Below are positions 22,741 through 34,194 of a stretch of 64,000 bases of DNA, in pieces; position 1 is the stretch's first letter; the number at the start of each line of letters is the position of its first letter. The notes under the pieces are model-generated. The model was not told the origin of the DNA. It searched no databases and saw nothing but the letters and a program-made list of their open reading frames with translations. The stretch is from Epiperipatus broadwayi (taxonomy: Eukaryota > Onychophora > Udeonychophora > Euonychophora > Peripatidae), in NCBI GenBank assembly GCA_028023455.1, contig JAQFVV010006353.1, forward strand, positions 2,789,135 through 2,853,134, written 5' to 3'. A program made the position numbers and the translations under genes.

Positions 22741-23275
22741 AACATCACATGACCACCATCTCTTATGCTTGTGTATAACTGTTGTTAAAATAGGCAATAC
22801 TCACTATATGTATGCCACACAACAGTTATACACAAGCATAAGAGGTGGTGGTCTTGTGATGTTTATTGGCTTAAAACGAATCCTGTCAAATAGGATAGTA
22901 ATGGCTGTTGTTGTTAAAGAACCAAAGACATCAAAATGTATGGGTACTGAACTGGGTTCAGACTCATATGACTATATAAGCTGATGGGCTTGGATTGAAA
23001 ACATTAAGGTGTTTTCAGTTTAAGACTCATAGTTTTGTAGTTAAATGGAGATAAAAGGTGGTTTCTGGAGGGTTGCATTAGATCCTAAGATCTAGATGCA
23101 GTGCTCTCAGATCCAAGGCTCCTCACTGATGAAGGCCACAAGCCAGAAACTAGTCTGGGGATATTGGATTAGTAAGCATTGGATGGGGATTTTATGCACA
23201 AGTCTTCTGGCATCCATTGATTACTCTAGCTTGCTGTGTATATCATATGTATAATGAGTATTGCCTGTTTGAATA
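22741..23275. repeat. Foldback repeat family R1 copy with an inverted terminus
   Basis: It begins AACATCACATGACCACCATC TCTTATGCTTGTGTATAACTG. About 60 bases later comes the reverse complement CAGTTATACACAAGCATAAG, followed by AGGTGGTGGTCTTGTGATGTTT. The body phrases follow in minus orientation to about 23275: CCAAAGACATCAAAATGTAT, GCATTAGATCCTAAGATCTA, CTCCTCACTGATGAAGGCCA. This copy shows the terminal inverted repeat most clearly after the one at 47326-47616. Confidence 0.75.
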
Positions 23276-24129
23276 TTATTATTCTCTCTTTTCATCAGTT
23301 GTTGCTGGGCATTTTAATGTTGCATTTAATGTTGGGCAGAATATTGGTAGATTAATTATAAATCAATTTTTTAAAACCTTTCTTGGAACAAGGTAATTCA
23401 AAATCATTACATACAAAATGTATATATATAAAAGCTTGGCTTAATACTTTAACAGCATGGTATGATGAACATGCTTTTGGCTACCTGGTAATTCATATTC
23501 ATTGCAATAGTTGTCCAATAAGCTTACGATGATTGTAAAGAATAATCAATCACAAGATTGATTATTTGCATAAAATTTGAATATAGGATGTAAATAAGTT
23601 AATTTAAATGGGCCATTTGTCTGATAAGGAGATGCAGGATTATTTTTTATTATTGCACATATATTGTTGGCAATATGCTAGGTGTCCTTAACTGTACATT
23701 ACCATTGTTTATTTTGGAGCAGACAATGTTCACAGATGTAGATCCTAAGCTGTAACCATGCTTAGACTCATTTTTGAAGAGAATTGATTTGACCTTAATA
23801 TTAGTCTTAGCTCAATTGTACTGGTATTCAAATTATGCAATTCCCATAGATAGATTGGCACATGATTCCCCATAATAAACTGAGTGGCAGTTTGTGTTGT
23901 TGCATATAGCTTTGTAGTTCTACCCTGGGGGAAGCTTCCTTTTGTATTGTTAATAAGAGGATTTAGCATGAGAGTGTGAACACCAATTCTGTATGTCACA
24001 AGCTCTTGGACAACTATGTCCATGAATATGACTACCAGTTAGTCAAAAGCATGCTTAGGATACCCTGCTGTTGACCTATAGAACCATGCTTTTCTTTATA
24101 TACATTTTGTAAGTATTTATTTTGAATTA
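23276..24129. other. Unassigned stretch with a 92-codon minus-strand open run
   Basis: The minus-strand frame at 24023-23745 is open and of higher complexity than its surroundings, but I do not recognise its product. Beyond it the frame is broken by many stops. It may be a remnant of an unidentified transposon. Confidence 0.3.
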
Positions 24130-24440
24130 ATTATTAATGGAAAAGATACTGTTGATAGAACCAACAAATATAATATTATTTATAAAGTGATATGCTGATG
24201 CAGGTCTTGTTACATCGGTGAGTCAAAATGTACAAGAACATTCATGTATATGAATTTTTGTATAATAAATTGTGATGTTCTGTGGACAAATTTAAATCTA
24301 TATTTGCAGAACATTTAGTTATTTGTAAAAGATGTTTTCACTTTGATAGTGTTTTATTTAAATGTGAAAAATGCTTTGAAGGAAAGAAAAATCAAAGAAG
24401 CATATTTTACAAATGTGACAGACAGTTTATTAAATAAACA
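24130..24440 (+). pseudogene. Penelope-like element GIY-YIG endonuclease remnant
   Basis: The plus-strand frame reads NKYNIIYKVIC, a stop, then CRSCYIGESKCTRTF. This matches the start of the GIY-YIG nuclease of Penelope-like retroelements (IIYxIxCxxCxxxYIGET). After a frameshift it continues KNALKGKKIKEAYFTNVTDS, resembling the RKIKEAxxI box near the C-terminus. The upstream RT is absent. It is a decayed 3' fragment. Confidence 0.6.
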
Positions 24441-24459
24441 TTATAATTGTGTTGATATA

Positions 24460-24610
24460 TACAAATTATAGAAATTATTCAAATGGAAATCAATCTCCGA
24501 TAATGTGCTATTTCTTAAAATATAAATTTCCAAGCACTCACCGGCTGCTGTATTTATAATATTTAAGAAATAGCACTTTATTGCAGATTGATTTCCATTT
24601 GAATAATTTC
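24460..24610. repeat. Foldback with ~55-bp arms
   Basis: AAATTATTCAAATGGAAATC is mirrored by GATTTCCATTTGAATAATTT, and GTGCTATTTCTTAAAATATA by a near-complement TATTTAAGAAATAGCAC. The loop is about 40 bases. Confidence 0.75.
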
Positions 24611-24846
24611 AAAAGTTTTCAGTGCTTTATAATAATACATTTATATAAATTATAGAATTATATAAATTAGAAACGTTGATCATTCACATAGAAATGTTAA
24701 TGATGTGTGACTTAAATTAGATTTTTTAAAATTTATTTTAACCATACAATGCTGCTCAAAATGGCATACACACCATAATCTGGCTATAACTATTATTTAT
24801 TGTTATATATTGGTATTTTGAATATTGCAGAGTTTATTCCATTTTT

Positions 24847-24850
<4 letters not shown>
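24611..24850. other. AT-rich stretch
   Basis: No feature was recognised. Confidence 0.3.

Positions 24851-24851
<1 letters not shown>

Positions 24852-24912
<61 letters not shown>
24852..24912. repeat. (TA)n microsatellite
   Basis: About 30 uninterrupted TA units. Confidence 0.95.
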
Positions 24913-24916
<4 letters not shown>

Positions 24917-25529
24917 TTAAGTACATGACTTACTGTTGGGAGAGTTTTAATTTCTGTTGGGATGTGAGGATGTGAGAAATGTTGCTATGCATTATATCTC
25001 AACTCTTATAGCTATAATTTTCAGCTATTGTCTCATACATAAATCATGAGTGACTGATTAAAAGAGGCTTAACTTTTGATTAGTCATAATTAGGACAGGG
25101 TTGCTATTGTTTTCTTTCAGCCAGCAGAACTGGTCTTAAGGGTTGCTATGGTAATGCAGTTTGGCTGTGAATTTGATTTCATTTATATAATGGAGTTCTC
25201 ATTTATTAATTAATTTATATCTATATTAATCCATTGAAAATATTAAATTCATATATATATATAAGTTCACCAGTGGGAGCTTACCACTAACTCCAATCAA
25301 GCTTTAATTTATAAGTGCCAAAAGAGAAAGAATTCAAAATTTCTAGCTTAAAAGCAAGTTACACAATTTGTGGCTTGTTTTATTAATTATATCTATATAC
25401 AGGTATATAGCAGTGATCCTCAGACATTACTGTCATATTTGTTCTTACAATTCTTAATAGTTTCACATAATAGTTCCTAAATATTTTTAAAAACCTTGAT
25501 ACTTATTATTTATATGTAGATTTAACATC
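24913..25529. other. Intronic stretch, nothing recognised
   Basis: No gene or repeat family was recognised. Confidence 0.35.
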
Positions 25530-25830
25530 AAATGACTAAAGATTGTCAATTAAATTATAGTAATTTCTGATCAAAGATTGTCAATTAAATTATAGTAATT
25601 TCTGATTTTAGCAATGTATAGTGCAGCCTCTCTGATTACATATATGTATGACTTCTTATAAAGAAAGCCTTTCTGATTACATATATGTATGACTTCTTAT
25701 AAAGAAAATTTTATTGTGAGCTGAAAGAATGACTTCTTATAAAGAAAGCCTTTCTGAAGAAAGCCTTTCTGATTACATATATGTATGACTTCTTATAAAG
25801 AAAATTTTATTGTGAGCTGAAAGAATTACA
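25530..25830 (+). repeat. Nested tandem repeats
   Basis: A unit with GATTGTCAATTAAATTATAG is repeated twice at 25540-25605. A unit with GATTACATATATGTATGACT TCTTATAAAGAAA then occurs three times between 25637 and 25803, with partial units between. Two copies extend into the same AATTTTATTGTGAGCTGAAA tail. The pattern looks like local stepwise duplication. Confidence 0.8.
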
Positions 25831-25927
25831 TTATTGCAATAACAAAGTTATGTTGTTAACAGACACTATAATAAATATTACATAACCCAATACCAATGAT
25901 CTGGGCATAAAAAAATTAACTATTCAA

Positions 25928-26761
25928 TCATAAATTGTCCATTGCTACAAAGCTCCATGCAGCATTGTAGATGTATGTTGGAGCTAATTTTTCATCTCTG
26001 TTTCTGATGGCCTGAAGTTTTGTCAAAAGTAATTTCTTATGCTCAACCAAGGTATGGCCATAAATGAGTGTGCACCTAGTTGACCAACAGGCAAACAACA
26101 GAAAAGTTATGATTCTTATGGATGGAAAGATCCCATTAAATATGCTAAAAATCAGTCCGGTGAGGAGAGATACTCTAGGTTTGCATAGGGATGCAATAAA
26201 GTCTCTGTCCCATTGGAGTGATGTACAATGGCTGAGAATATGCATTATTGTCATCATCCCATTTACATAAAGGGCAGACTGGGTCCAAGCAGAAGAAACC
26301 TCTATGATAGACCAGAAAATGGCATGTGGGCAGAGCACTCGGGTTTAATTTAATCAAAAAAATCAAAAACTTCTGGTTCAAGATGATTTAAACTTTTTAA
26401 TGATTGAATGATTGGGAAGGGTTAGCAGTGATGGGATTGGGGGATTTCTTCACCAGTTAGGTGATATGCATCCCAGTACAACATTTTTCTGTGGGTTAAC
26501 TTGAATAGGTAGAGGGATACATTTTTGCAATATTTAACAATAAGGATGACAACCAACTTCTTACAGGAGAAGGAGGAGGTTGTCTGTAGGAAAAACAGGT
26601 GTAGAGCATGATGCTTCCAGAAAACAGTGAGAGAGGTTAAGGATGGTGTTATGTGTATGCTGGAAACAAAATGTTAAAACAGAATGCAATGATAGCCCAT
26701 TGAGTTTTGTGTGCCTATGGAGGTCCTTCAGAATGATGGCCATGGTCTTGCCCTTTCGCAT
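25928..26761 (-). pseudogene. LINE C-terminal region with Cys-His motif
   Basis: The frames at 26761-26561 and 26381-25928 together carry CPLC and, after a frameshift, HILSHC. These form the C-x2-C...H-x4-C knuckle common at the end of LINE reverse transcriptases. The remaining 100 residues run open to a stop at 25928. Frame changes between the two cysteine pairs prevent function. Confidence 0.6.
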
Positions 26762-26903
26762 ATGTCTTGCACATAGTGAATTTATCCTTGTAATGAATTT
26801 TTGGGAAAAATTAGTAAATCAGCATGTAATAAGAGATCTGTGGGAACACCGGGATGTTGAACAGTGACGATTTTGCATATAGTGACAAATAATCAATGGT
26901 TTT

Positions 26904-28277
26904 TCAGATCAAGAAAAGAAGGGAGTCCTGTATAATTTTCTTCATTGCAAGGGGTGAGTTGTAGATTGGGAAACCCAAAAATTTTTGGGACATTACAATG
27001 AAAGGAGAGGGGATGGTGTTCCCAGAGGATATATTCCATGCTGAGGATTTATTTACATTAAAGGTAAGTCCTGACTCAGAAGAAAAGGCATGGAGAATTT
27101 TGGCAAGCTTTGGTATTAGTCTTTGTGATGGGAAAAAAACACCCAGGTCATCCATGTATGCTATATGGGGGGTTGATTTCTTGAGGGTAGGGTATAAATA
27201 TGCTAGGGAGGTCTTGTTCAACTCTAATTAATAGAAAATTAATGTAGATTATAAATAGCAGGGCACTCAGAGGAGAGCTCTGCAAAATGAAATTTGTTGA
27301 GGTAAAAGATGGTGAGATCCTTTCATTCAGGGAGATGAAAATGTCCCTGTTGTTGAGGAAATTTGCTATATTTATTATCCCAAATGGGATATCATATTTG
27401 GCAAGAAAGTTGATGAGGCAATGTGTTCTGATAATGTTGAAGGCACCAGAAATGTCCAGCTGGATGACTACTGGTTTAGACTTCCTCATGATTCTGGTGT
27501 AATTGACTACCATCTTGAATAATGCTTTTGCATCAGTGGTTGAAAAATCTTTCCTGGCAAACTTGTACTAGGATATGAATGGAAGGACTTTATCCTGTAT
27601 CCTATCCTTGATTATGGATTCCACCACCTTGATCATTAATAGTGTCATAGAGATGGGCTTAAGATTCTCAAGGGGGGGAGTTAATGTATCCTTCTTGAGA
27701 AAAGGCATCATCCCTATGGGGTACAAGCCTCTAATGTCAAGGGGTTTGGTAGATATGATTGGAACTGAAAAATTTTCAAGGTGAAGAAGGATAAATCATT
27801 GGATAGCATGGAGACCCAGGTCTGTTTTCTCTGGAATAGATGATAGTTTCATACTAATATCTTTTTCCATTATGCTGTGATTTATAGTTGTGGATTCCCT
27901 AAAGTTAGGATGATTTGACTCATGAGGATATTTGGTTAATTTGACTTTTAAAAAAGTTAAGAATTTGTGTGATCTTGCTGTTACCAGTGTAGTGTTCTGT
28001 CAATTATGATGGAGAAGGGTGTATTTACTTTATCCTTGTGGCAAAGAGCCCACCAGGACCAGTTGTGGGGCTAGTTTAGGAAGATTCTTGATTTTCTTAT
28101 TGAGATGTAGTCAGCAATGGATTGTTGATTTATTTTATATTGTTGCTTAAGATTAAGGATTAACTCTATTGAAGCTGGGACTACAGGTATCTGTTTCAAG
28201 GTGTTGCTGATTAGATCCATTTTGTGTAGGAGTGGACATTTATTCTTGGCTGTGTAAAATGAAATTATTGTATTCAA
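26904..28277 (-). pseudogene. LINE reverse transcriptase domain, broken
   Basis: In order on the minus strand: a linker at 28277-28071; PISMTLLMIKVVESIIKDRI (RT box 1, about 27640); QLDISGAFNIIRTHCLINFL (palm motif A, about 27440); ILQSSPLSALLFIIYINFLL (motif B, normally LPQGSPLSP); and IAYMDDLGVFF with the catalytic YMDD (about 27150). NVNKSSAW and QKFLGFPIYNSPL follow. At least four stops or frameshifts and several replaced consensus residues (for example the SS in place of QG) show it is dead. Confidence 0.78.
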
Positions 28278-28440
28278 AATATTGATGAATGTGAACTATG
28301 CTTCTGCAAGAGTGATGAATGTGAACCATGCTTCTGCAGGAGGTAAGGTGAGGATGTTGGATTTTTCTGAAATATATGTAATACTCAGATAAAATTAGCT
28401 TCTTGGGTACTGGTTTTGAGTAGGATGTGGTTGGATGACT

Positions 28441-29112
28441 TCAAGGGCTCATACAGCTGTGAAAACTGGTCAATTGATAAATTGATCTCTTGTGCCAGGT
28501 ATTCTGAGAAAGGAACAGATTGGAGGGAGGAATCAATGATGAAATGGAGGTCTGGGAGTAGTAATCCAGATCTATGAAGGTCACATATTGCTTAGTGTAG
28601 TAGCAGAAGGCTTCAGTGGGAAAAAAGCTTCTACACATGTAAGTGGGGTATTTATGAGATGAATGTAATCTGAAATTGAAGTTGTAGGTGATATTGAAGT
28701 CTCCAAATATTAATATAAGATAAGTGTTGGATCTGAGTGACAAATTTATTTGTTGGATCACTGAGTGAATTAACATTATATCTCTCTTGAGGGAAACAAA
28801 GACAATGTTTAACTTAAAAAACTGGTGATAATGTTGTGATTATGAGATATTGATTGATGAAGTTTATTTTAATGATAAATATTTAGGAATGAAAATTGCA
28901 ACACCTGCAGAGGAGTGGGCCAAAGTTGAGTGAGGAAAGGACCTTAGATTGACAATTTTAATTAGTAATTGTGGATTTGAGCATGAGTGTAGCTTAGTTT
29001 CTTCAAGACAGATGATATGAGGTTTAAATTGGTATATCCAATTTATAATTGATTCTATTATTCCCATTGAGTTCAAACCATGAACATTGAAGCCATCAAA
29101 TTTGAGATTCAT
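28441..29112 (-). pseudogene. LINE apurinic-type endonuclease domain, broken
   Basis: The N-terminal part (29112-28864) reads FDGFNVHGLNSMG, then FKPHIICLEETKL. These are the NxxGL and QETK-type metal-binding boxes of LINE endonucleases, with Glu retained. SSAGVAIFI follows. The C-terminal part (28776-28441) has LILIFGDFNITYNF, the GDFN box. Frameshifts separate the two halves. This domain nicks the target DNA in the intact family. Confidence 0.75.
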
Positions 29113-29196
29113 ATGGCCCAGACTGGAGCGGTTAAGTTATCCTTTGTCAGATTTAATCAATGAGCACATGGGTGGTTGAGATATTTGGAGGGAAAT

Positions 29197-29656
29197 TTAA
29201 TTCATTACCAATTTTTTCTGCACTGTCTTGGTTAGAGTTTTGTCATCCCTAGCATCCACTTTTTTATTTGCACTACTAGAGTGCGCCTTCCCAATTAACT
29301 CCACTTTGGGTGGTCTGCACTGCTCAGATTGAACTATTACTTGGGGACCATTCCCTGGAACTACCTCCATACTACTGTTTTCAGGTGATGTTTCATGGTT
29401 TTTGATCAAATCACCTGAGGTCAGCTTTCATTCTTTCTCTTTTTTTGGTTTTATCTGTTGATTCATGTTCAGATGAGCTCTTGCTAGAGTTACTGGACTT
29501 TTCCCCTGGCTTATTATCCCTAGAATCTGCATTACCACTGTTAGCACTTTTAGACTTCCCTTTTACTTTTTTGCCTGTTGGAGGTATGGCTTTCTGTAAC
29601 TGTAGCATCTGACTTTGGGGATGAACTACTGCTTCTAGATCAGTGGATTGAAGCAA
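29197..29656 (-). pseudogene. Ser/Lys-rich tail of LINE ORF1
   Basis: Two adjoining open runs, 29656-29411 and 29409-29197, are low in hydrophobic residues and rich in Ser, Lys, Glu and Asn (for example KSSNSSKSSSEHESTDKTKK). They sit between the ORF1 zinc knuckle and the endonuclease. A stop at 29411-29413 and a frameshift separate them. They probably formed the disordered C-terminal part of ORF1. Confidence 0.45.
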
Positions 29657-29659
29657 TAG

Positions 29660-31053
29660 TTACCAGGGAAATTAAGCAAATATTACTAGGACTTGCAAGT
29701 CATCTGCAGTTGTGCAGCCTAGTCATTTTCATATGACAATATTGGCAAATCCATGCTGGGCAGGCTGGTACTCCTCAAGGAGATAATGAGAGGCTGATTC
29801 TGCAAGGTGCATCATGGGAATCATGGAGTTATTCCCTTATTGAGCATGATAGTGAATCCTGCCTTATTAAACAGAACTGAGGTTTCAACCTTCTTTCCTT
29901 TTCTGGAAGATTGAAACTGCACAATATAGTCTAAGCAGATGCTGTAGATCAGCTTCTGGAAACTTAAGGTAGCAGTTTCAGATTTGGCCATTGAGAATTA
30001 TTGGTGTATCCATATTGATTATACAATGATCTTTGTCTCCAATAAACTTGATTGTCTTTTGAAAAATTTGTCTTTGGGATATATTGTGGAATTCCACAAT
30101 CAGATACTTACTGTTGGAGTGATTTAGTAACTTGTATACACTATTCCACAATTTTTTTGAGAGTCCACAGAAGAATTCCTCAACAGGAAAATTAAAAAGC
30201 TCACAATTGAGATTTGTGACAACAAGAATTAGAGTCTTGTCACTGCTATAGTTGAGAAAAGCCCAGAGTAATTGTCAGTTGATCAAGACTGGTATTGACT
30301 AATGTATTTTTGGCCAGGTTGGGTTGGGAGGCCAATGGCTCCTCATCCTCAAACATATTGAAGATGTCCTGTTGATTATAGTAATCACTGTTAATGTTAG
30401 TGTTGTCTGTTGCATTTCAAAGTAAGATATCATGAGTATGAAATATCACTTGCTGGACCCAAATCAGGAAGTGTCTGAGTAGATGGAGGGGCCACTGTTA
30501 TATGCCATTCATGAGCAGTAGATTTATTATGATAATTAATATTAGTTGTCATTCTCCTGTTGGTATTATCATTAGTGTTACATAGATTTTTAATTTAGTT
30601 TCTAATTCTGGGAAATCATCAAATGAAATGAACTCCCCAGTGCATCTGCTGTTTCCTGTATCAATATTAGGAAAATATGGTAGGGTTCAGAAGGGTTGGT
30701 ATGTTATTCATATTAATATTTTCTTTCTTGGGATTTGGTTTAATTTCAGATTTTTTCTGTTTAAGCTTAGAAACTAATAAATTATTAGCAAATTTTATTA
30801 ATACTAACTTGTGAAGAAAGGCTATCCCCTGTTACAACGATCCCTGCTGTGCCTTGGTTTTCTGGAATTTTCTTTCAGAAATTTGCAATTGGAGTTTCCC
30901 AGTGATTAGCATTTTGTTTATACTATGACTTCCACTCACAAACTGATATTTGCTGGTTCTGTTTCTTGTTGAAACTTGCTGCAATGAGATTTATTGGGAA
31001 TGCAAATGGATGCTTGCTGTTGTTCAAAATGATCTACGGTAGAATTAAAATCC
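29660..31053 (-). pseudogene. LINE ORF1, degenerate
   Basis: The minus-strand frame begins MDFNSTVDHFEQQQASICIP (31053 downward) and soon meets stops. Further on (about 30200-30000) a run NCELFNFPVEEFFCGLSKKL, then KYLIVEFHNISQRQIFQKTI, looks like the RNA-binding part of an ORF1 protein. Near 29750 the motif WICQYCHMKMTRLHNC resembles a zinc knuckle with C-x2-C and a terminal H-N-C. ORF1 proteins of this kind bind LINE RNA. Many stops make it non-functional. Confidence 0.55.
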
Positions 31054-31070
31054 ATGTTATATCCCTTTTC

Positions 31071-31193
31071 TTTTGGGAGAGAAGTCAACATCCTTAATTT
31101 ATAAGGAAAAGTAATAGTTAAGGAAGTTATTTATTAGGTTTTCCAGTAAAGCAAACTTTTAAAGAGTAAAACTATATTTATATTATCACTGGA
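31071..31193. other. Short unassigned spacer between two LINEs
   Basis: No feature was recognised. Confidence 0.3.
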
Positions 31194-31368
31194 AATGTGA
31201 TGTGATGTATTATGGCTTCTCCTTAAACAAAGTCAAGAATATCTCAGCAATTATGTCCAGATAAACCTGTTAGCCACTTTATTTTACATTCCCCATTCTA
31301 AATTTACCCATAATCTGCTCTATCCCATTTCCACAACATAATTTTTGTCAACTCTATAACCTTTATAT

Positions 31369-32316
31369 CTAAATCCCCCTTATCTTTTCCCAAACCCAGC
31401 ATAAAAGCCAATAATTCACTTTTTGTATAATCACTCTTTTCATATTAAACTTCATTATATGTACCCTTTCTGTTTTCAAAAATTTACATTCAATTAACAA
31501 ATGCCTAATATTTTCAATTCCTTCCTTACATAATTTACAAAATAAATCACCCATATTTTCCCATTTACATGTATATTCTTTTGTAGCTAAAGATCCCATT
31601 CGAGTCTTAAACAATAAACTACTTTCCTTACTATTATCATATATTAACTCACACCTAATATTCTGTTTATTTCTATATATATTTAAACTCTTTTTACTAT
31701 CCATACTATTTCTCCATCTCTCTAACTCCCTAGTCTTTATCAATAAATTTATTCTTTTATCCCATTCCTTACTACTATAACACTCAATAATCCTCTTAAC
31801 ACAATCATCCCATCTTTTGTACAAATATACTGATATAAATTCTTTATCCAAATCTTTTGCATACCGCATTACCTTTCTCACCCATCTTGTTACCTGCCCT
31901 TTACTCAAAAGCCAATTAAATACTATTTTAGCTATTCTTTTATTATCCATAAACTGCAATCTACCAAACATTTTCATTTTACTTTTTGCATCTCTCATAT
32001 AAAAACTTGACCATTCCATTTCTCCTTGAATTGCCTCCCTTGCTGTCCATACTTCTGCATCCAATGCATGTCTTCCTACTTCCCTTTGAGCTTTTTCTAA
32101 ATAATCTAATATCTTTTTACTAACATATAATGCATCATTATCATATGTTAACCCTGCTACTGCAACTCCTTTCCATATAATTCTAGTTACATCATATTTA
32201 TTATATGAAAATACTGTTAATTTCTTTATCAATCCCTTTCTTTTCTTTGCTTCATTTATCAATTTTTTCTCCCATTCATCCAAATAATTTTTCTGATTAC
32301 TTAAAATAATTCCCAT
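31369..32316 (-). pseudogene. LINE reverse transcriptase C-terminal part, copy 2
   Basis: A 315-codon open frame aligns with residues from about 30 on of the plus-strand protein at 11043-12155, including the zinc knuckle CKLCKEGIENIRHLLIEC. A frameshift near 31440 gives a different ending (KFNMKRVIIQKV in place of KLWKNKYEKSD). A frameshift near 32315 separates it from the palm frame. The protein would be incomplete. Confidence 0.8.
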
Positions 32317-32642
32317 GAACTATATCTATTCACCACACTTAACTTAATATCTCCCAATAAAAATTCCACATCTTCTCTTTCCTCAGTATTAACCATCATT
32401 ATATTTGATTTTTCTTCACTAAATTTAATCCCCATCTCTTTACCCACCCTTGCACATGTCCTCAACATAACTTCCATATATTCTCTTTTTTCTGCACACA
32501 AAAATATATCATCCACAAAAAAAAGACCTGACAAAATATATACTCCCTTATTACCTATTAACGGTATTTTTATCCCTCTTCCTAATCTTTCTATTGCTCT
32601 TTCTATTTCACTCAAATACAACACAAACAAAATAGGTGACAT
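32301..32642 (-). pseudogene. LINE reverse transcriptase palm fragment, copy 2
   Basis: The frame MSPILFVLYLSEIERAIERL continues to the FVDD catalytic box and KSNIMMVN, the same place where the 11-kb copy begins. It ends by frameshift at YSSWELF (YSYLGI in the other copy). In the full protein this is the polymerase active site; the usual FADD has Val at the second position. A frameshift also lies upstream at about 32645. Confidence 0.78.
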
Positions 32643-32822
32643 AGGGCACCCTTAGTCCCACACCATTTTTAACTTTAATTGATTCTATATTCTCTAATTG
32701 ATATATATAATAATTATTTTCATATAATTTCTTAATAATATCTATTAAAACTTTATCCATTCCCAAATTTGCTAAACTTATCCATAATCTATTTCTATTT
32801 ACTCTATCATATGTCCCCTAGC

Positions 32823-33079
32823 GACATTAAACATATGACTTCTTGATGACAAATAATTCCAAGAAAGACAATCACCCAACCATCATTAAACTTTGAATCA
32901 CATAATGGCTTTAAGTCAGTTCCAACTAGGCAATTTATTAATTTATGGATCTTAAACTAAAACTGATGAATAATTGTTGCATAATTATATGTAGAGATTA
33001 TTTGTTCCATTTAGTTTTTATAAATTTATATAATTTAGTTAAAGAACTCTTAAATTTAAAAAAGCAGTACTGTTTGGAT
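32823..33079. other. Unassigned intronic stretch
   Basis: No feature was recognised. Confidence 0.3.
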
Positions 33080-33600
33080 CATCAGTGAAGTATTAAACAT
33101 CACATGATCACCAATTCTTATGCTCACACAAGCTGTTAAATTAGAGGCAAAACTCTTCATACACAAGTGCCACTCTGTACAAGCCAGAGTAATCCATGAA
33201 TGCCCAAAGAAATGATGGTGACTATGGTTATTGGTTATTAAAGGACCACAGACACCAAAATGTATAGATACTGAACTGGGTTTAGAGCTATATGACTATA
33301 CCAAGCAAATGCTTGGATTGAAAACATTATTATGTTTTTGTTTCAGAATCATAGTTTTATAGTTAAATTTGGTGGCTGGAGGGTTGCATTATGTCCTGAG
33401 ATCTAGATGTAATGCTCTCAGATCCAAGGCTTCCCACTGATGAAAACCACAAGCTAGAAACTAGTCTGTGGATATTGGATGAATTGGCACTAGATTTTTA
33501 TGTACAAATCTTCTTGCATCCATTGATTATTCTGTCTTACACTGGGTGGCACTATTATATGGAGAATTTTGTCTCTGTTTTATCTCAGTGAAATGCAATA
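33080..33600. repeat. Foldback repeat family R1 copy
   Basis: Starts TTAAACATCACATGATCACC AATTCTTATGCTCACACAAG (R1 terminus). It then has the minus-orientation body phrases: ACCACAGACACCAAAATGTA, GAGGGTTGCATTATGTCCTG, CCACTGATGAAAACCACAAG. It ends with CACTGGGTGGCACTATTATA, the reverse complement of the R1 subterminal phrase. Confidence 0.72.
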
Positions 33601-33939
33601 AACTAGCTAATTATCCAAAATACAGCAGCAGAATCCAGTTTTTATTATTAAATTGAGATGTGACCAAACTATAATACTTAGCATGTGGACATGTCTGATG
33701 ATGTGGCTTTTTGACATCTTAAAATTGATGAAATATCATTACCTGTATAGATTCCTAACCAGGAGAGAGCTTCACTAATAGCTTTATCAAGTCCTTCAAT
33801 TTTGCCACACTAACAACAAAATTGTCATTCATTAACTATGTTGTTCACAGTTTATGTTTGTTTATGTTTTTATAAATCAGTGGCTAATAAATTCCATTTA
33901 TAAAACAGGAGAACAGAATATTCATAGATTATTCTGAAT
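33601..33939. other. Unassigned intronic stretch
   Basis: No feature was recognised. Confidence 0.3.
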
Positions 33940-34190
33940 CTATTGATAATATTCCAGTTGTTAAATCAGGCAAAACTCTCTATACATGTTGCCACTCATT
34001 GCAAGCTAGAGTAATTAATGAATGCCAGAAGGCTTGTGCATAAAATCCCCAACTAGTGCCTACTCATCCAATATCCCCAGACCAGTTTCTGGCATGTGCC
34101 CTTCATCAGTGAGGAGTCTTGGATCTGAGAACACTACCTAGATGTTAATCATGTGATGTTTATTGGCTTAAGTTTCCAGTTGCATTTAAA
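33940..34190. repeat. Foldback repeat family R1 partial copy
   Basis: Contains GGCAAAACTCTCTATACATG, AGCTAGAGTAATTAATGAAT, ACTCATCCAATATCCCCAGA and CAGTGAGGAGTCTTGGATCT. It ends with TCATGTGATGTTTATTGGCT. The middle of the family is deleted. Confidence 0.7.
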
Positions 34191-34194
34191 AAAA

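Larger units (their letters stand above)
25840..31070 (-). mobile_element. Nearly full-length two-ORF LINE, decayed
   Basis: About 5.2 kb on the minus strand have the order ORF1 (zinc knuckle), apurinic-type endonuclease, reverse transcriptase, and a C-terminal Cys-His motif. No long terminal repeats were seen. Every domain is broken by stops and frameshifts. The 3' end is placed near 25840, where the family-like coding sequence and short UTR end; the 5' end is placed near the first ORF1 ATG at about 31053. No target duplication was identified. It differs in sequence from the other LINE families in the window. Confidence 0.78.
31194..32822 (-). mobile_element. LINE family L1x copy 2, 5'-truncated
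   Basis: This minus-strand copy of the family at 11041-12257 extends further 5'. The upstream end (about 32820) starts in the palm with TYDRVNRNRLWISLANLGMD, which corresponds to motif A (AYDRVNR). It also contains CPMSPILFVLYLSEIE (motif B region) and the catalytic FVDD (FFVDDIFLCA, about 32530). The 3' end carries the same ATCAC tandem tail (ATGTGATGTGATGT on the plus strand, about 31197-31210). Confidence 0.82.

Noticed and set aside
25530-25830. CRISPR-like array
   Set aside because: Repeats are contiguous or partly overlapping, with no uniform unique spacers, and the context is a eukaryotic intron.
26064-27784. Several plus-strand open frames of 68-77 codons
   Set aside because: All are antisense to the minus-strand LINE coding sequence with its recognisable RT motifs.
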